Positions 42,863 through 50,735 of a DNA stretch of 64,000 nt are shown one piece after another. Each line of letters opens with the position of its first letter. The first letter of the stretch is position 1. The notes beneath the pieces are model-generated. The model was not told where the DNA came from, made no database searches, and saw nothing but the letters and a program-made list of their open reading frames with translations. Origin of the DNA: BRH-c25 sp035627615 (GTDB lineage: Bacteria > Bacillota > Clostridia > Lutisporales > Lutisporaceae); assembly GCA_035627615.1 (NCBI GenBank), contig DASPLL010000008.1, forward strand, positions 1 through 64,000, read 5' to 3'. Position numbers and translations under genes: made by a program.

Positions 42863-44563
42863 TTGAACAAAAGATGGACAACATATGATAAAAGCATGGA
42901 AAACCTTGAGCATATAATAGATGAGTTTCAGATATCCGAGTTAATGGCAAGGATTATGATCAACAGGGGTATTGATACCGTTCCGAAGGTTAGGGCTTTC
43001 CTGAACACAGGCCTTGAATCTCTTCATGACCCATATCTGTTAAAAGGGATGGATAAGGCAGTAAAGCGAATAGAAAAGGCAGTCAGATGCAAAGATAAAA
43101 TATGTGTTTATGGTGACTATGATGTTGATGGGATTACTTCGACTGCGATCATGATAAGAGCAATAAAGAAACTCGGCGCCGATGCAGTGTATTACATACC
43201 GAACAGGATAGAAGAGGGCTATGGATTGAGCAAGGGCTCCATGAACAGGATCAGGGAGCTTGGAGTAAAGCTTATAGTTACTGTAGACTGTGGGATCAGG
43301 TCCAATGAGGTGATCGATTATGCAAAAAGCCTCGATATGGAGGTAATAGTAACGGATCATCATGAATGTGAGGGGGAATTGCCTGAGGCTTACTGTATTA
43401 TCAATCCTCATCAGTGTGACTGCAGCTATCCCCATAAGGGTCTTGCAGGCGTAGGAGTTGCTTTCAAGCTGATAAGCGTACTGCTTGAAAGAGCTGGCAG
43501 CAAGGCTTTTGCAGAGGAGCTTCTGGACATTGTTTTAATTGGTACGGTAGCTGATGTGGTGCCGCTTTTGGATGAAAACCGTATAATAGTGAAATACGGC
43601 TTACTGAAAATAAAAGATACAAAAAATGAAGGAATAAAAGCACTTTTGGCTGTGTGCGGCTTAAGCGGTAAAGAGCTTAATACATATAATATCGCTTTCA
43701 TGCTTGCCCCTAGAATAAATGCCGCCGGCAGAATTGCAGAAGCGACGGAATGTGTAGAGCTTCTGTTGACTGACAATGCTGCCAGAGCTATGGAAATAGC
43801 CAGAAAACTGGATTCGGACAACAGGGAACGGCAGGCAATAGAAAATGATATATTAAACAGTGCAGCTGCAATAATCGAAAAAACAGTCGATATTATGAAG
43901 GATAGAGTTCTGGTTCTCTGCGATGAGGCCTGGCATATAGGAGTTATTGGGATTGTGGCGTCAAGACTGGTTGACAGATTCCATCTTCCAACATTCATTA
44001 TGTCGAAGGACGGAGAGCTGTGTAAGGGTTCTGCCAGAAGTATTCCCGGTTTTAATATTTTCGAAGCCATGTCAAGGCATGGTGAGCTTTTCGAAAAGTA
44101 TGGGGGGCATGAGATGGCTGCAGGCTTCACTATAAAGGCTGAAAGAGTTGATGAGCTGCGGAAACGTATGACCCTTGAAGTTGATAGTGTGATGGGAAAG
44201 GACAGACCTCTTCCTGAAATTCTGGTAGACTACAGGCTTGTGCCTAAGGATATCACGTTGGACACCATAAGTCAGCTCAAACTGCTGGAACCCTATGGAA
44301 CAGGCAATCCCAGCCCACTTTTTGTATACAGGGGACTGAAGGTTTTATCTTCCAGGGCAGTCGGTAACGAGCTCAAACATCTTTCACTTATGGTCTATGA
44401 CGGAGTAAATGAAATAAAATGCATAGCTTTTAATTTGGGCAGTATGCAAAAAGTATTATCAATAAGCAAAAAAATTGATATAATATGTAGTGTTGAGAAT
44501 AACACGTGGAACAACCAGGATAGTGTGCAGCTTAATATCAAGGATATCAGGCTTACAAAATAA
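42863..44563 (+). CDS. recJ: Single-stranded-DNA-specific exonuclease RecJ
   Basis: DHH-family 5'-3' exonuclease of 566 aa, used in recombination and repair. Motifs are CVYGDYDVDGITSTA (motif I), VDCGI, VTDHHECEGELP (DHH), and the DHHA1 region MAAGFTI. The start is taken as TTG at 42863, which gives the normal N-terminus; the RBS (GGTATGTGATG region) is weak. Close to the 566-570 aa length of other bacterial RecJ proteins. It ends just before apt. Confidence 0.93.
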   Translation: MNKRWTTYDKSMENLEHIIDEFQISELMARIMINRGIDTVPKVRAFLNTGLESLHDPYLLKGMDKAVKRIEKAVRCKDKICVYGDYDVDGITSTAIMIRAIKKLGADAVYYIPNRIEEGYGLSKGSMNRIRELGVKLIVTVDCGIRSNEVIDYAKSLDMEVIVTDHHECEGELPEAYCIINPHQCDCSYPHKGLAGVGVAFKLISVLLERAGSKAFAEELLDIVLIGTVADVVPLLDENRIIVKYGLLKIKDTKNEGIKALLAVCGLSGKELNTYNIAFMLAPRINAAGRIAEATECVELLLTDNAARAMEIARKLDSDNRERQAIENDILNSAAAIIEKTVDIMKDRVLVLCDEAWHIGVIGIVASRLVDRFHLPTFIMSKDGELCKGSARSIPGFNIFEAMSRHGELFEKYGGHEMAAGFTIKAERVDELRKRMTLEVDSVMGKDRPLPEILVDYRLVPKDITLDTISQLKLLEPYGTGNPSPLFVYRGLKVLSSRAVGNELKHLSLMVYDGVNEIKCIAFNLGSMQKVLSISKKIDIICSVENNTWNNQDSVQLNIKDIRLTK

Positions 44564-44581
44564 AAGATGGGGGTACTACTT

Positions 44582-45094
44582 ATGGATATGGAAAAGTATA
44601 TAAGGACAATTGAGGATTTTCCGAAGGAAGGCATCAGCTTCAAGGATGTGACAACACTGCTCAAGGAAGGGGATGCTTTCAGATATGCTGTAAAATCCAT
44701 CGCAGATAAGCTCAGGGAATTGAAGGTTGACCTGGTAGTAGGGCCGGAAGCCAGGGGATTCATATTTGGAGCGCCTGTGGCATATGAGCTTGGAGTAGGT
44801 TTTGTTCCTGTAAGGAAGCCAGGCAAGCTTCCGGCAGAGACAGTCCGCTACGAGTATGAGCTGGAATATGGAAAGGATGCTTTGGAAATCCACAGGGATG
44901 CAATAAAAAAAGGGGCAAGAGTTGCTGTGGTTGATGATCTTCTTGCAACAGGAGGCACCATCCTTTCTGCTGTGAAGCTGGTGGAACAGCTTGGAGGAGT
45001 AGTGGTGCATGTAGGTTTCCTCATTGAGCTGGAATTTTTGAACGGAAGAGATAATCTGAAAGGTTACAATGTAAGTTCAATTATCAAATATTAA
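44582..45094 (+). CDS. apt: Adenine phosphoribosyltransferase
   Basis: Salvage enzyme of 170 aa converting adenine and PRPP to AMP. Signature segments are GPEARGFIFGAPVAYELG and the PRPP loop VAVVDDLLATGGT. The start is ATG 44582, eight bases after GATGGGGG; a longer reading from 44567 has no RBS. The recJ-apt-relA order is common in Clostridia. A terminator follows. Confidence 0.95.
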   Translation: MDMEKYIRTIEDFPKEGISFKDVTTLLKEGDAFRYAVKSIADKLRELKVDLVVGPEARGFIFGAPVAYELGVGFVPVRKPGKLPAETVRYEYELEYGKDALEIHRDAIKKGARVAVVDDLLATGGTILSAVKLVEQLGGVVVHVGFLIELEFLNGRDNLKGYNVSSIIKY

Positions 45095-45170
45095 TTATTA
45101 TAAGCGATAAATGTCAAATTTAATGTTTGAAAAATGTAGATAAATATACTAAAATAGATGTAATTAAATC

Positions 45171-45196
45171 AAAGCTGGTACAACCAGCTTTTTTGA
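45171..45196 (+). terminator. Rho-independent terminator after apt
   Basis: AAAGCTGGT / ACCAGCTTT type stem (AAGCTGG with CCAGCTT, short loop TACAA) followed by TTTTT. Confidence 0.8.
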
Positions 45197-45247
45197 GTAT
45201 TATTTATAATATGCAGTGCAATAGCGTTCTAAAAGTTGGTGTTATTT

Positions 45248-47416
45248 ATGTTACAGGAATTAATGGATATTATCAGAAGATATAACCCTGCCAATGATGC
45301 GGAAATCGTTGAGAGGGCTTATAATTATGCCGTAAAAGCCCATGATGGACAAAAGCGGGTTTCCGGGGAGGATTACATTATACATCCTCTTGAAGTGGCC
45401 AAAATTTTGGCTGAATTGAATATGGACAATGTCACAATAGCTGCCAGTATACTCCATGATGTCATAGAGGATACCAAATGTACCTATGAGGACTGCAGGA
45501 ACCTTTTTGGTGAGGAGATAGCAATGCTTGTAGATGGAGTGACAAAATTAGGGAAGCTCGAGTACAAGACGAAAGAGGAGCAGCAGGCTGAAAGCCTCAG
45601 AAAAATGTTTATAGCCATGGCAAAGGATATCAGAGTGGTGCTTATAAAGCTTGCAGACAGGCTGCACAACATGCGCACCCTTAAATATATGCCTCCGGAA
45701 AAGCAGAGGGAAAAGGCCAAGGAGACAATGGAGATATACGCTCCTATAGCTCACAGACTGGGTATATCCAAGATAAAATGGGAGATGGAGGACCTGGCGC
45801 TAAGATACCTTGAACCTAAGGATTACTATGAGCTGGTGGACAAGGTTGCCAAAAAGAGAAAAGAACGCGAGGATGAAATCAACCATGTTATTCAGATATT
45901 AAAGGAGAAGTTCAAGGAAGTCGGGATAGAAGCCCATATAGAGGGAAGACCCAAAAGCTTCTATAGTATATACAGGAAAATGTACTATCAGAATAAGAGC
46001 TTTGAGCAGATATTCGACCTTACTGCAGTAAGGATAATTGTAGATACTGTAAAGGATTGCTATGGAGTGCTGGGTATAGTTCATACCCTGTGGAAGCCCA
46101 TACCCGGAAGATTCAAGGATTATGTGGCAATGCCCAAGCCTAATATGTACCAGTCTCTTCATACTACGCTCCTTGGCTCGGATGGACAGCCCTTTGAAGT
46201 GCAGATAAGAACCTGGGAGATGCATAAGACATCTGAAATAGGTATAGCAGCGCATTGGAAGTACAAGGAGGGTAAGACCTCACAATCAGAGTTTGATGAG
46301 AAGCTGAAGTGGCTGAGGCAGATGCTTGAATGGCAGAACGAGATCAAAGACACCAGAGAGTTTATGGAAACCTTGAAGGTGGATTTATTTACCGATGAGG
46401 TATATGTATTCACACCAAAAGGCGACGTTGTTGATTTACCCGTTGATTCAACCCCTATTGATTTTGCATATAAGATACACAGTCAGATCGGTAACAGGTG
46501 TATAGGGGCTAAAATAAACGGAAGAATAGTACCTTTGGATTACAAGCTACAGAACGGGGATATCGTGGAGGTTATAACCTCCGCTGTCGCAAATGGACCG
46601 AGCCGGGACTGGCTGAAGATCGTAAAAAGCTCACAGGCTAAAAATAAAATAAGACAGTGGTTTAAAAAGGAAAAAAGAGAAGAGAATATTCAAAAGGGAA
46701 AAGAACTTCTGGAGAAAGAGATACGCAGGCATGGCTATACAGCTACACAGCTGGTAAGAGCCGAATGGATGGAGAGCATCTCCAAAAAATTCAGCCTCCA
46801 CAGTGTTGATGATATGTATTCTTCCCTTGGCTATGGAGGCCTGACCCCAAATCAGGTAATAACCAAGCTCAAGGAAGAATTCAGAAAGACCCAGAAGCTT
46901 GAAGAGCGTGAAGAGGAAAGTATTGAGCGTCAGGTTGAAAAAGCCCAGGAAAGAAAGGCAAGGCATAATAGTACAGGGGTAAGGGTAAAGGGCGTTGAGA
47001 ATATTATGATAAGGTTCTCAAAATGCTGTAATCCGGTGCCTGGCGATGAGATAGTAGGCTACATCACAAAAGGCAGAGGAGTGTCGGTGCACCAGAAGGA
47101 TTGTCCGAATGTAGCCGACCTGATGAACGAAGAGGAAAGATTCATAGAGGTAGAATGGAATACGCAGACTAAAGTATCCTATAATGCCGATGTGGAGGTC
47201 AGAGCGACCGATAGAAAGGGACTGCTTGCAGAGATAACCAGCATTATAGATGAAAACAAGGTAAACATCAGCGCCTTCCATTCAAGGACAACAAAGGATA
47301 AAATGGCTATTATAAATTTCATATTGGAAATAAACGATATAGAACAACTTAATAAGCTGATAAGGAAATTCAGAAAAATAGAAGGCGTAATGGACGTATT
47401 CAGGGCGAAGCAATGA
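45248..47416 (+). CDS. relA: Bifunctional (p)ppGpp synthetase/hydrolase RelA/SpoT
   Basis: Stringent-response enzyme of 722 aa. Order: HD hydrolase domain (ASILHDVIEDTKCTYED near 60-75), synthetase domain (RGRPKSFYSIYRKM-type block near 240), TGS domain (VYVFTPKGDVVDLP near 390), helical/zinc-finger region and C-terminal ACT domain (VEVRATDRKGLLAEITSII). Intact HD residues suggest both synthesis and hydrolysis of (p)ppGpp. The start is ATG 45248; the RBS is weak (TTGGTG). A hairpin at its stop opens repeat copy A. Confidence 0.94.
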   Translation: MLQELMDIIRRYNPANDAEIVERAYNYAVKAHDGQKRVSGEDYIIHPLEVAKILAELNMDNVTIAASILHDVIEDTKCTYEDCRNLFGEEIAMLVDGVTKLGKLEYKTKEEQQAESLRKMFIAMAKDIRVVLIKLADRLHNMRTLKYMPPEKQREKAKETMEIYAPIAHRLGISKIKWEMEDLALRYLEPKDYYELVDKVAKKRKEREDEINHVIQILKEKFKEVGIEAHIEGRPKSFYSIYRKMYYQNKSFEQIFDLTAVRIIVDTVKDCYGVLGIVHTLWKPIPGRFKDYVAMPKPNMYQSLHTTLLGSDGQPFEVQIRTWEMHKTSEIGIAAHWKYKEGKTSQSEFDEKLKWLRQMLEWQNEIKDTREFMETLKVDLFTDEVYVFTPKGDVVDLPVDSTPIDFAYKIHSQIGNRCIGAKINGRIVPLDYKLQNGDIVEVITSAVANGPSRDWLKIVKSSQAKNKIRQWFKKEKREENIQKGKELLEKEIRRHGYTATQLVRAEWMESISKKFSLHSVDDMYSSLGYGGLTPNQVITKLKEEFRKTQKLEEREEESIERQVEKAQERKARHNSTGVRVKGVENIMIRFSKCCNPVPGDEIVGYITKGRGVSVHQKDCPNVADLMNEEERFIEVEWNTQTKVSYNADVEVRATDRKGLLAEITSIIDENKVNISAFHSRTTKDKMAIINFILEINDIEQLNKLIRKFRKIEGVMDVFRAKQ

Positions 47417-47521
47417 CGCCCGAAGGGCGTCAGATTCGAGATTCGAGATACGAGATGCGAGAGTTAGGGCAGTGCTTCGAAGATATGCTTAATCTCGTAG
47501 CGTGAAACTCGAAACGCGTAA
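47414..47521. repeat. Period-7 intergenic repeat, copy A
   Basis: An 8-bp hairpin at the relA stop (TGACGCCC/GGGCGTCA, 47414-47432) is followed by heptamers ATTCGAG, ATTCGAG, ATACGAG, ATGCGAG (47434-47461). Next come the core GCTTCGAAG-ATAT-GCTTAA (47474-47492) and further heptamers CTCGTAG, CGTGAAA, CTCGAAA, CGCGTAA (47494-47521). Copies B and C share the core. Confidence 0.75.
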
Positions 47522-47552
47522 CGATACTTTAGAGGAATACAGGAGGAATAAT

Positions 47553-48002
47553 ATGCGCGCAGTTATACAGAGGGTTAACAGTGGAAGTGTCACTGTTGAT
47601 GGAAATATTGTCGGGAGCATTGGCAAGGGCTTTGTCGTTCTGCTTGGCGTAAGCGAGAAGGACACGGCGGAGGATGTGCTGTATATGGCCGACAAGATAG
47701 TGAATCTGAGGATATTTGAGGATGAAGCTGAGAAAATGAATCTTTCCCTGCTGGATATAAAGGGTGAGCTTCTGGTAGTTTCACAGTTTACATTGTATGG
47801 AGATTGCAGGAAGGGCAGAAGGCCCAATTTCATGAGTGCCGCAAGGCCGGAAAAGGCGGAAGAGCTGTATTTGGAACTGGTAAAGAAGTGCGGAGAAATG
47901 GGCGTAAAGACAAAAACAGGAACCTTCCAGGCATACATGAAGGTGAATATTGAAAATGACGGTCCTGTGACTGTTATAGTAGACAGTGAAAAGCTTATAT
48001 AG
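47553..48002 (+). CDS. dtd: D-aminoacyl-tRNA deacylase
   Basis: Protein of 149 aa that hydrolyses D-amino acids wrongly attached to tRNA. Hallmarks are MRAVIQRV at the start, the SQFTLYGDCRKGRRPNF block and the Gly-cisPro-type region GVKTKTGTFQAYMKV. The start is ATG 47553 after AGGAGG; the reading from 47502 runs into the repeat. It follows relA as in many Firmicutes. Confidence 0.95.
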   Translation: MRAVIQRVNSGSVTVDGNIVGSIGKGFVVLLGVSEKDTAEDVLYMADKIVNLRIFEDEAEKMNLSLLDIKGELLVVSQFTLYGDCRKGRRPNFMSAARPEKAEELYLELVKKCGEMGVKTKTGTFQAYMKVNIENDGPVTVIVDSEKLI

Positions 48003-48020
48003 ATTTGAGGAGATGAATAT

Positions 48021-48641
48021 ATGGAGTTTAAAAGACTTCCTTTAGGAATATATCAGGCGAATTGCTATATTTTGCAGGATGAAAAGACAAAAGAAACGGC
48101 AGTTATAGATCCCGGAGGAGATTTTCCGGAAATAAAAAGCTATATTGAAGCCAATGGATTGAAGGTCCGGTATATCATTCTGACTCACGGACATGGAGAT
48201 CATATTGGTGCTCTGAGAGAACTTTCAGATTACACCGGTGCCATAGTATGCATACACAGCGGGGATCATGAAATGCTCCTGAGCAGCAGAATGAATCTTA
48301 CTGTTGAAATGGGCTATCCGCCTGTAGAGATGAGGGCAGACAGGCTTCTGAAGGATGGGGATGTCCTGGAGCTTGGTGATACAAAGCTTGCTGTCATCCA
48401 TACACCCGGACACTCCAGGGGGGGGATTTGCATATATTGTGAGGGCAGCCTGTTTTCAGGAGATACATTGTTCGCATGCTCCATCGGCAGGACTGATCTG
48501 ACGGGAGGCTCATTTGAAGAGCTTATTGCATCGATAAAAAACAAGCTTCTGGTTTTGCCGGATGATACGGCAGTATATCCCGGACATGGTCCATCCTCAA
48601 AAATACTGATTGAAAAAAAACGGAACCCCTTTTTGGAATAG
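48021..48641 (+). CDS. MBL-fold metallo-hydrolase (glyoxalase II-like)
   Basis: Metallo-beta-lactamase-fold enzyme of 206 aa with the zinc motif LTHGHGDHIG (near 53-62), then HTPGHSRGG and YPGHGP. The size and pattern match the short YcbL/GloB-like hydrolases that follow dtd in many Clostridia. The substrate is unknown, probably a thioester. RBS GAGGAGATG precedes the ATG. Confidence 0.9.
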   Translation: MEFKRLPLGIYQANCYILQDEKTKETAVIDPGGDFPEIKSYIEANGLKVRYIILTHGHGDHIGALRELSDYTGAIVCIHSGDHEMLLSSRMNLTVEMGYPPVEMRADRLLKDGDVLELGDTKLAVIHTPGHSRGGICIYCEGSLFSGDTLFACSIGRTDLTGGSFEELIASIKNKLLVLPDDTAVYPGHGPSSKILIEKKRNPFLE

Positions 48642-48643
48642 AA

Positions 48644-48697
48644 CCATATGTTTTGCACATTCTAAATATATTAAAAATGTTTGTGCAAAACATATGG
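48644..48697. promoter_or_regulatory. 16-bp inverted repeat overlapping the RBS of a small HTH gene
   Basis: CCATATGTTTTGCACA (48644-48659) and TGTGCAAAACATATGG (48682-48697) are perfect reverse complements around a 22-base AT-rich loop. The right arm ends inside the RBS GGGAGG of the gene at 48709. A T6 run follows, so it can also act as a terminator of the preceding operon. Confidence 0.7.
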
Positions 48698-48708
48698 GAG
48701 GTTTTTTC

Positions 48709-48891
48709 ATGAATAAGTCTTCAAAGAAACTTATGGCAGAAAAGCATAAAAACAAGCTGCATCAGGAATATGGCGAGCTTATTGACATGATAGAATCGGG
48801 CATGGAGGATTATGAAATAGCAGAGGAGATCGGCATAACATCAAATCATGTTTCTGATATAAAGAAACAAATTTTCAATGATATGATTTAG
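48709..48891 (+). CDS. Small HTH-like protein
   Basis: Protein of 60 aa: a basic N-terminus, then a helix and DYEIAEEIGITSNHVSDIKKQI (residues about 34-54, shown here in two parts), which reads as a helix-turn-helix of the XRE/sigma-like type. I do not recognise a named family. RBS GGGAGG, partly within the palindrome at 48682, precedes the ATG. It ends nine bases before hemZ and may regulate it or itself. Confidence 0.75.
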   Translation: MNKSSKKLMAEKHKNKLHQEYGELIDMIESGMEDYEIAEEIGITSNHVSDIKKQIFNDMI

Positions 48892-48899
48892 GGGAAGCT

Positions 48900-50393
48900 A
48901 TGATTGGAATCGTACTGGAAAACCATGACTTCTACAATGAGGCGGCAGATATAATAAGAATGTACTTCGGAAAGTGCGAAATAGAAAAAGTAGAGAGAGC
49001 TTTGGCGAACAGCCAAAGCTTTTTGCAGGAGAAGGATGTGCTTGTCACAAGCAGTCTGGAGCTTTCTGGGAGAAGCGGCAAATGCATCTCAAAATACAGG
49101 GATAAGCAAAGGCTTGAGGAAGCGGTAATGGAAGACGACGTAGAGCCAACGGATATAAAGGCTTTAAAGCGGCTGGTCAAAAAGTCCATGTACAAGCTAT
49201 TATCCGCAGTATTCGAAAAGGAATTTCCGTGGGGCATACTTACAGGAATAAGGCCTGTGAAAATCGTTCATGAGCTTATGGATAAAGGGATTCCAACGGA
49301 AAATATTGCAGGCAGGCTTATGGGGGATTATCTCATGAGTGTGGACAGGGCACTGCTGGCGCTGGAAATAGCGGGCATTGAAAGGCCTTTCATATATCCT
49401 TTTGATGACAGGGTGGTAAGTATATACATAGGGATACCCTTCTGTCCCAGCAGGTGTCACTACTGTTCATTCACCTCCAATTCTATAAGTAAATACGGTG
49501 CTTATGTTGAGCCATATCTGGAAAGCCTGATGAAGGAAATGCAAAATGTAGCAGAGTATCTGGACAGTAAGGGCTGCAGGGTACAGTCCATATACATAGG
49601 CGGAGGCACACCCACAGCACTTGAAGCCGAGCAGCTTGACAGACTTTTGAAATGTACGGTTCAAAGCTTTGGGGAGGATTTCACTGAATTTACCTGTGAA
49701 GCAGGAAGACCGGATTCAATAACTGAGGAGAAGCTAAAAGTACTGCACCAAAACAATGTAAGCAGAATAAGCATCAATCCGCAGACCATGAATGATGAGA
49801 CTTTGAAATGCATAGGGAGGGCACATGCTGCCGGACAGGTGGCAGATAGCTTCAGACAGGCAAGAAATGCAGGCTTCAGCAATATAAATGCCGACCTGAT
49901 ACTTGGACTTCCCGGTGAAGGTCTGGAGCAGCTGGCTTTTACACTGTCGGAAATAAAAAAGCTTGAGCCGGAGAATGTCACGGTACACACAATGGCAATA
50001 AAAAGAGCCTCCATATACAATGAAGGTTCATGGAATACAGCTGCTGCTGATGATGAGCATGTATCGGAAATGATGGAGTATGCCAAAGCCTGTCTCCGGG
50101 AAATGGGTCTGCACCCGTATTATTTATACAGGCAGAAGCACATGCTGCAGAATCTTGAGAATATAGGATTTTCAAAGAAAGGACATGAATGTATTTATAA
50201 CATGCAGATTATGGAAGAGAAACAAACAATTGTTGCTTTCGGCGCAGATGCTGTGACCAAGATAGTGATAAACAGCGGGAACAGGATAGAGCGGCAGCAT
50301 AATATAAAGGATGTAAAGCTATATATTGAGAAGATTAATGAAATGATAGACAATAAGATAGATATTTTGGAACAACTGTGGAAAACCTATTGA
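48900..50393 (+). CDS. hemZ: HemZ-type coproporphyrinogen dehydrogenase-like radical SAM protein
   Basis: Radical SAM protein of 497 aa. The Fe-S motif is CPSRCHYCSF (CxxxCxxC) near residue 181, preceded by the HemZ-specific N-terminal region of ~170 residues. The GGGTPT motif and ISINPQTMND follow. HemZ proteins resemble oxygen-independent coproporphyrinogen III oxidase (HemN), but the true substrate in Clostridia is unclear; no other haem gene is nearby. RBS AGGGGAAG precedes the ATG. Confidence 0.9.
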   Translation: MIGIVLENHDFYNEAADIIRMYFGKCEIEKVERALANSQSFLQEKDVLVTSSLELSGRSGKCISKYRDKQRLEEAVMEDDVEPTDIKALKRLVKKSMYKLLSAVFEKEFPWGILTGIRPVKIVHELMDKGIPTENIAGRLMGDYLMSVDRALLALEIAGIERPFIYPFDDRVVSIYIGIPFCPSRCHYCSFTSNSISKYGAYVEPYLESLMKEMQNVAEYLDSKGCRVQSIYIGGGTPTALEAEQLDRLLKCTVQSFGEDFTEFTCEAGRPDSITEEKLKVLHQNNVSRISINPQTMNDETLKCIGRAHAAGQVADSFRQARNAGFSNINADLILGLPGEGLEQLAFTLSEIKKLEPENVTVHTMAIKRASIYNEGSWNTAAADDEHVSEMMEYAKACLREMGLHPYYLYRQKHMLQNLENIGFSKKGHECIYNMQIMEEKQTIVAFGADAVTKIVINSGNRIERQHNIKDVKLYIEKINEMIDNKIDILEQLWKTY

Positions 50394-50418
50394 CATAGGT
50401 GTAACACGATATTATAAT
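50390..50418 (+). promoter_or_regulatory. SigmaA promoter of the T-box-aspS transcript
   Basis: Perfect consensus boxes: TTGACA (50390-50395), 17 bases, TATAAT (50413-50418). The -35 overlaps the hemZ stop. Confidence 0.85.
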
Positions 50419-50439
50419 ATTACAATAATATACCAAATA

Positions 50440-50706
50440 AAAGTATATGGCTTTGAACGGGAAAGTAGACATTTGAAGCTAAACAGGGAGAGGATATCCG
50501 GCGCTGAGAGCGTCGTGACTGCAAGTATCCTTATAGTACAGAATGTTGAAGGACACCCGGGAGTCCCAGCCGCTGAAACTGTATCATAAAGATAGGCAGC
50601 TGCGTAATTCTGCGTTAAAGAAAAAAGATGGATTATCCAAACAGGGTGGCACCGCGGGATTATACCTCCCGTCCCTGACAATATGTCAGGGACGGGAGGT
50701 TTTTGT
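50440..50706 (+). promoter_or_regulatory. T-box riboswitch controlling aspS
   Basis: tRNA-sensing leader. The T-box consensus AGGGTGGCACCGCGGG is at 50643-50658. A 17-bp terminator stem follows (50664-50680 with 50684-50700) with a T tail. Upstream is the long stem I region with the CAGGGAGAGGA element. Uncharged tRNA should stabilise the antiterminator and switch on aspS. GAC triplets at 50516 and near 50552 are candidates for the Asp specifier; I could not settle which by hand folding. Confidence 0.93.
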
Positions 50707-50735
50707 ATTTTACCAAATTTAGGAGGCGGATTAAT

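Noticed and set aside
43426..44130. 234-codon ORF antisense to recJ
   Set aside because: RecJ is a well-supported gene on the other strand; the antisense frame is Ser/Leu-rich, lacks an RBS and matches nothing.
47434..47521. Heptamer arrays considered as a CRISPR array
   Set aside because: Units of 7 bases without spacers and with drifting sequence do not fit CRISPR repeats, and no cas gene is present.
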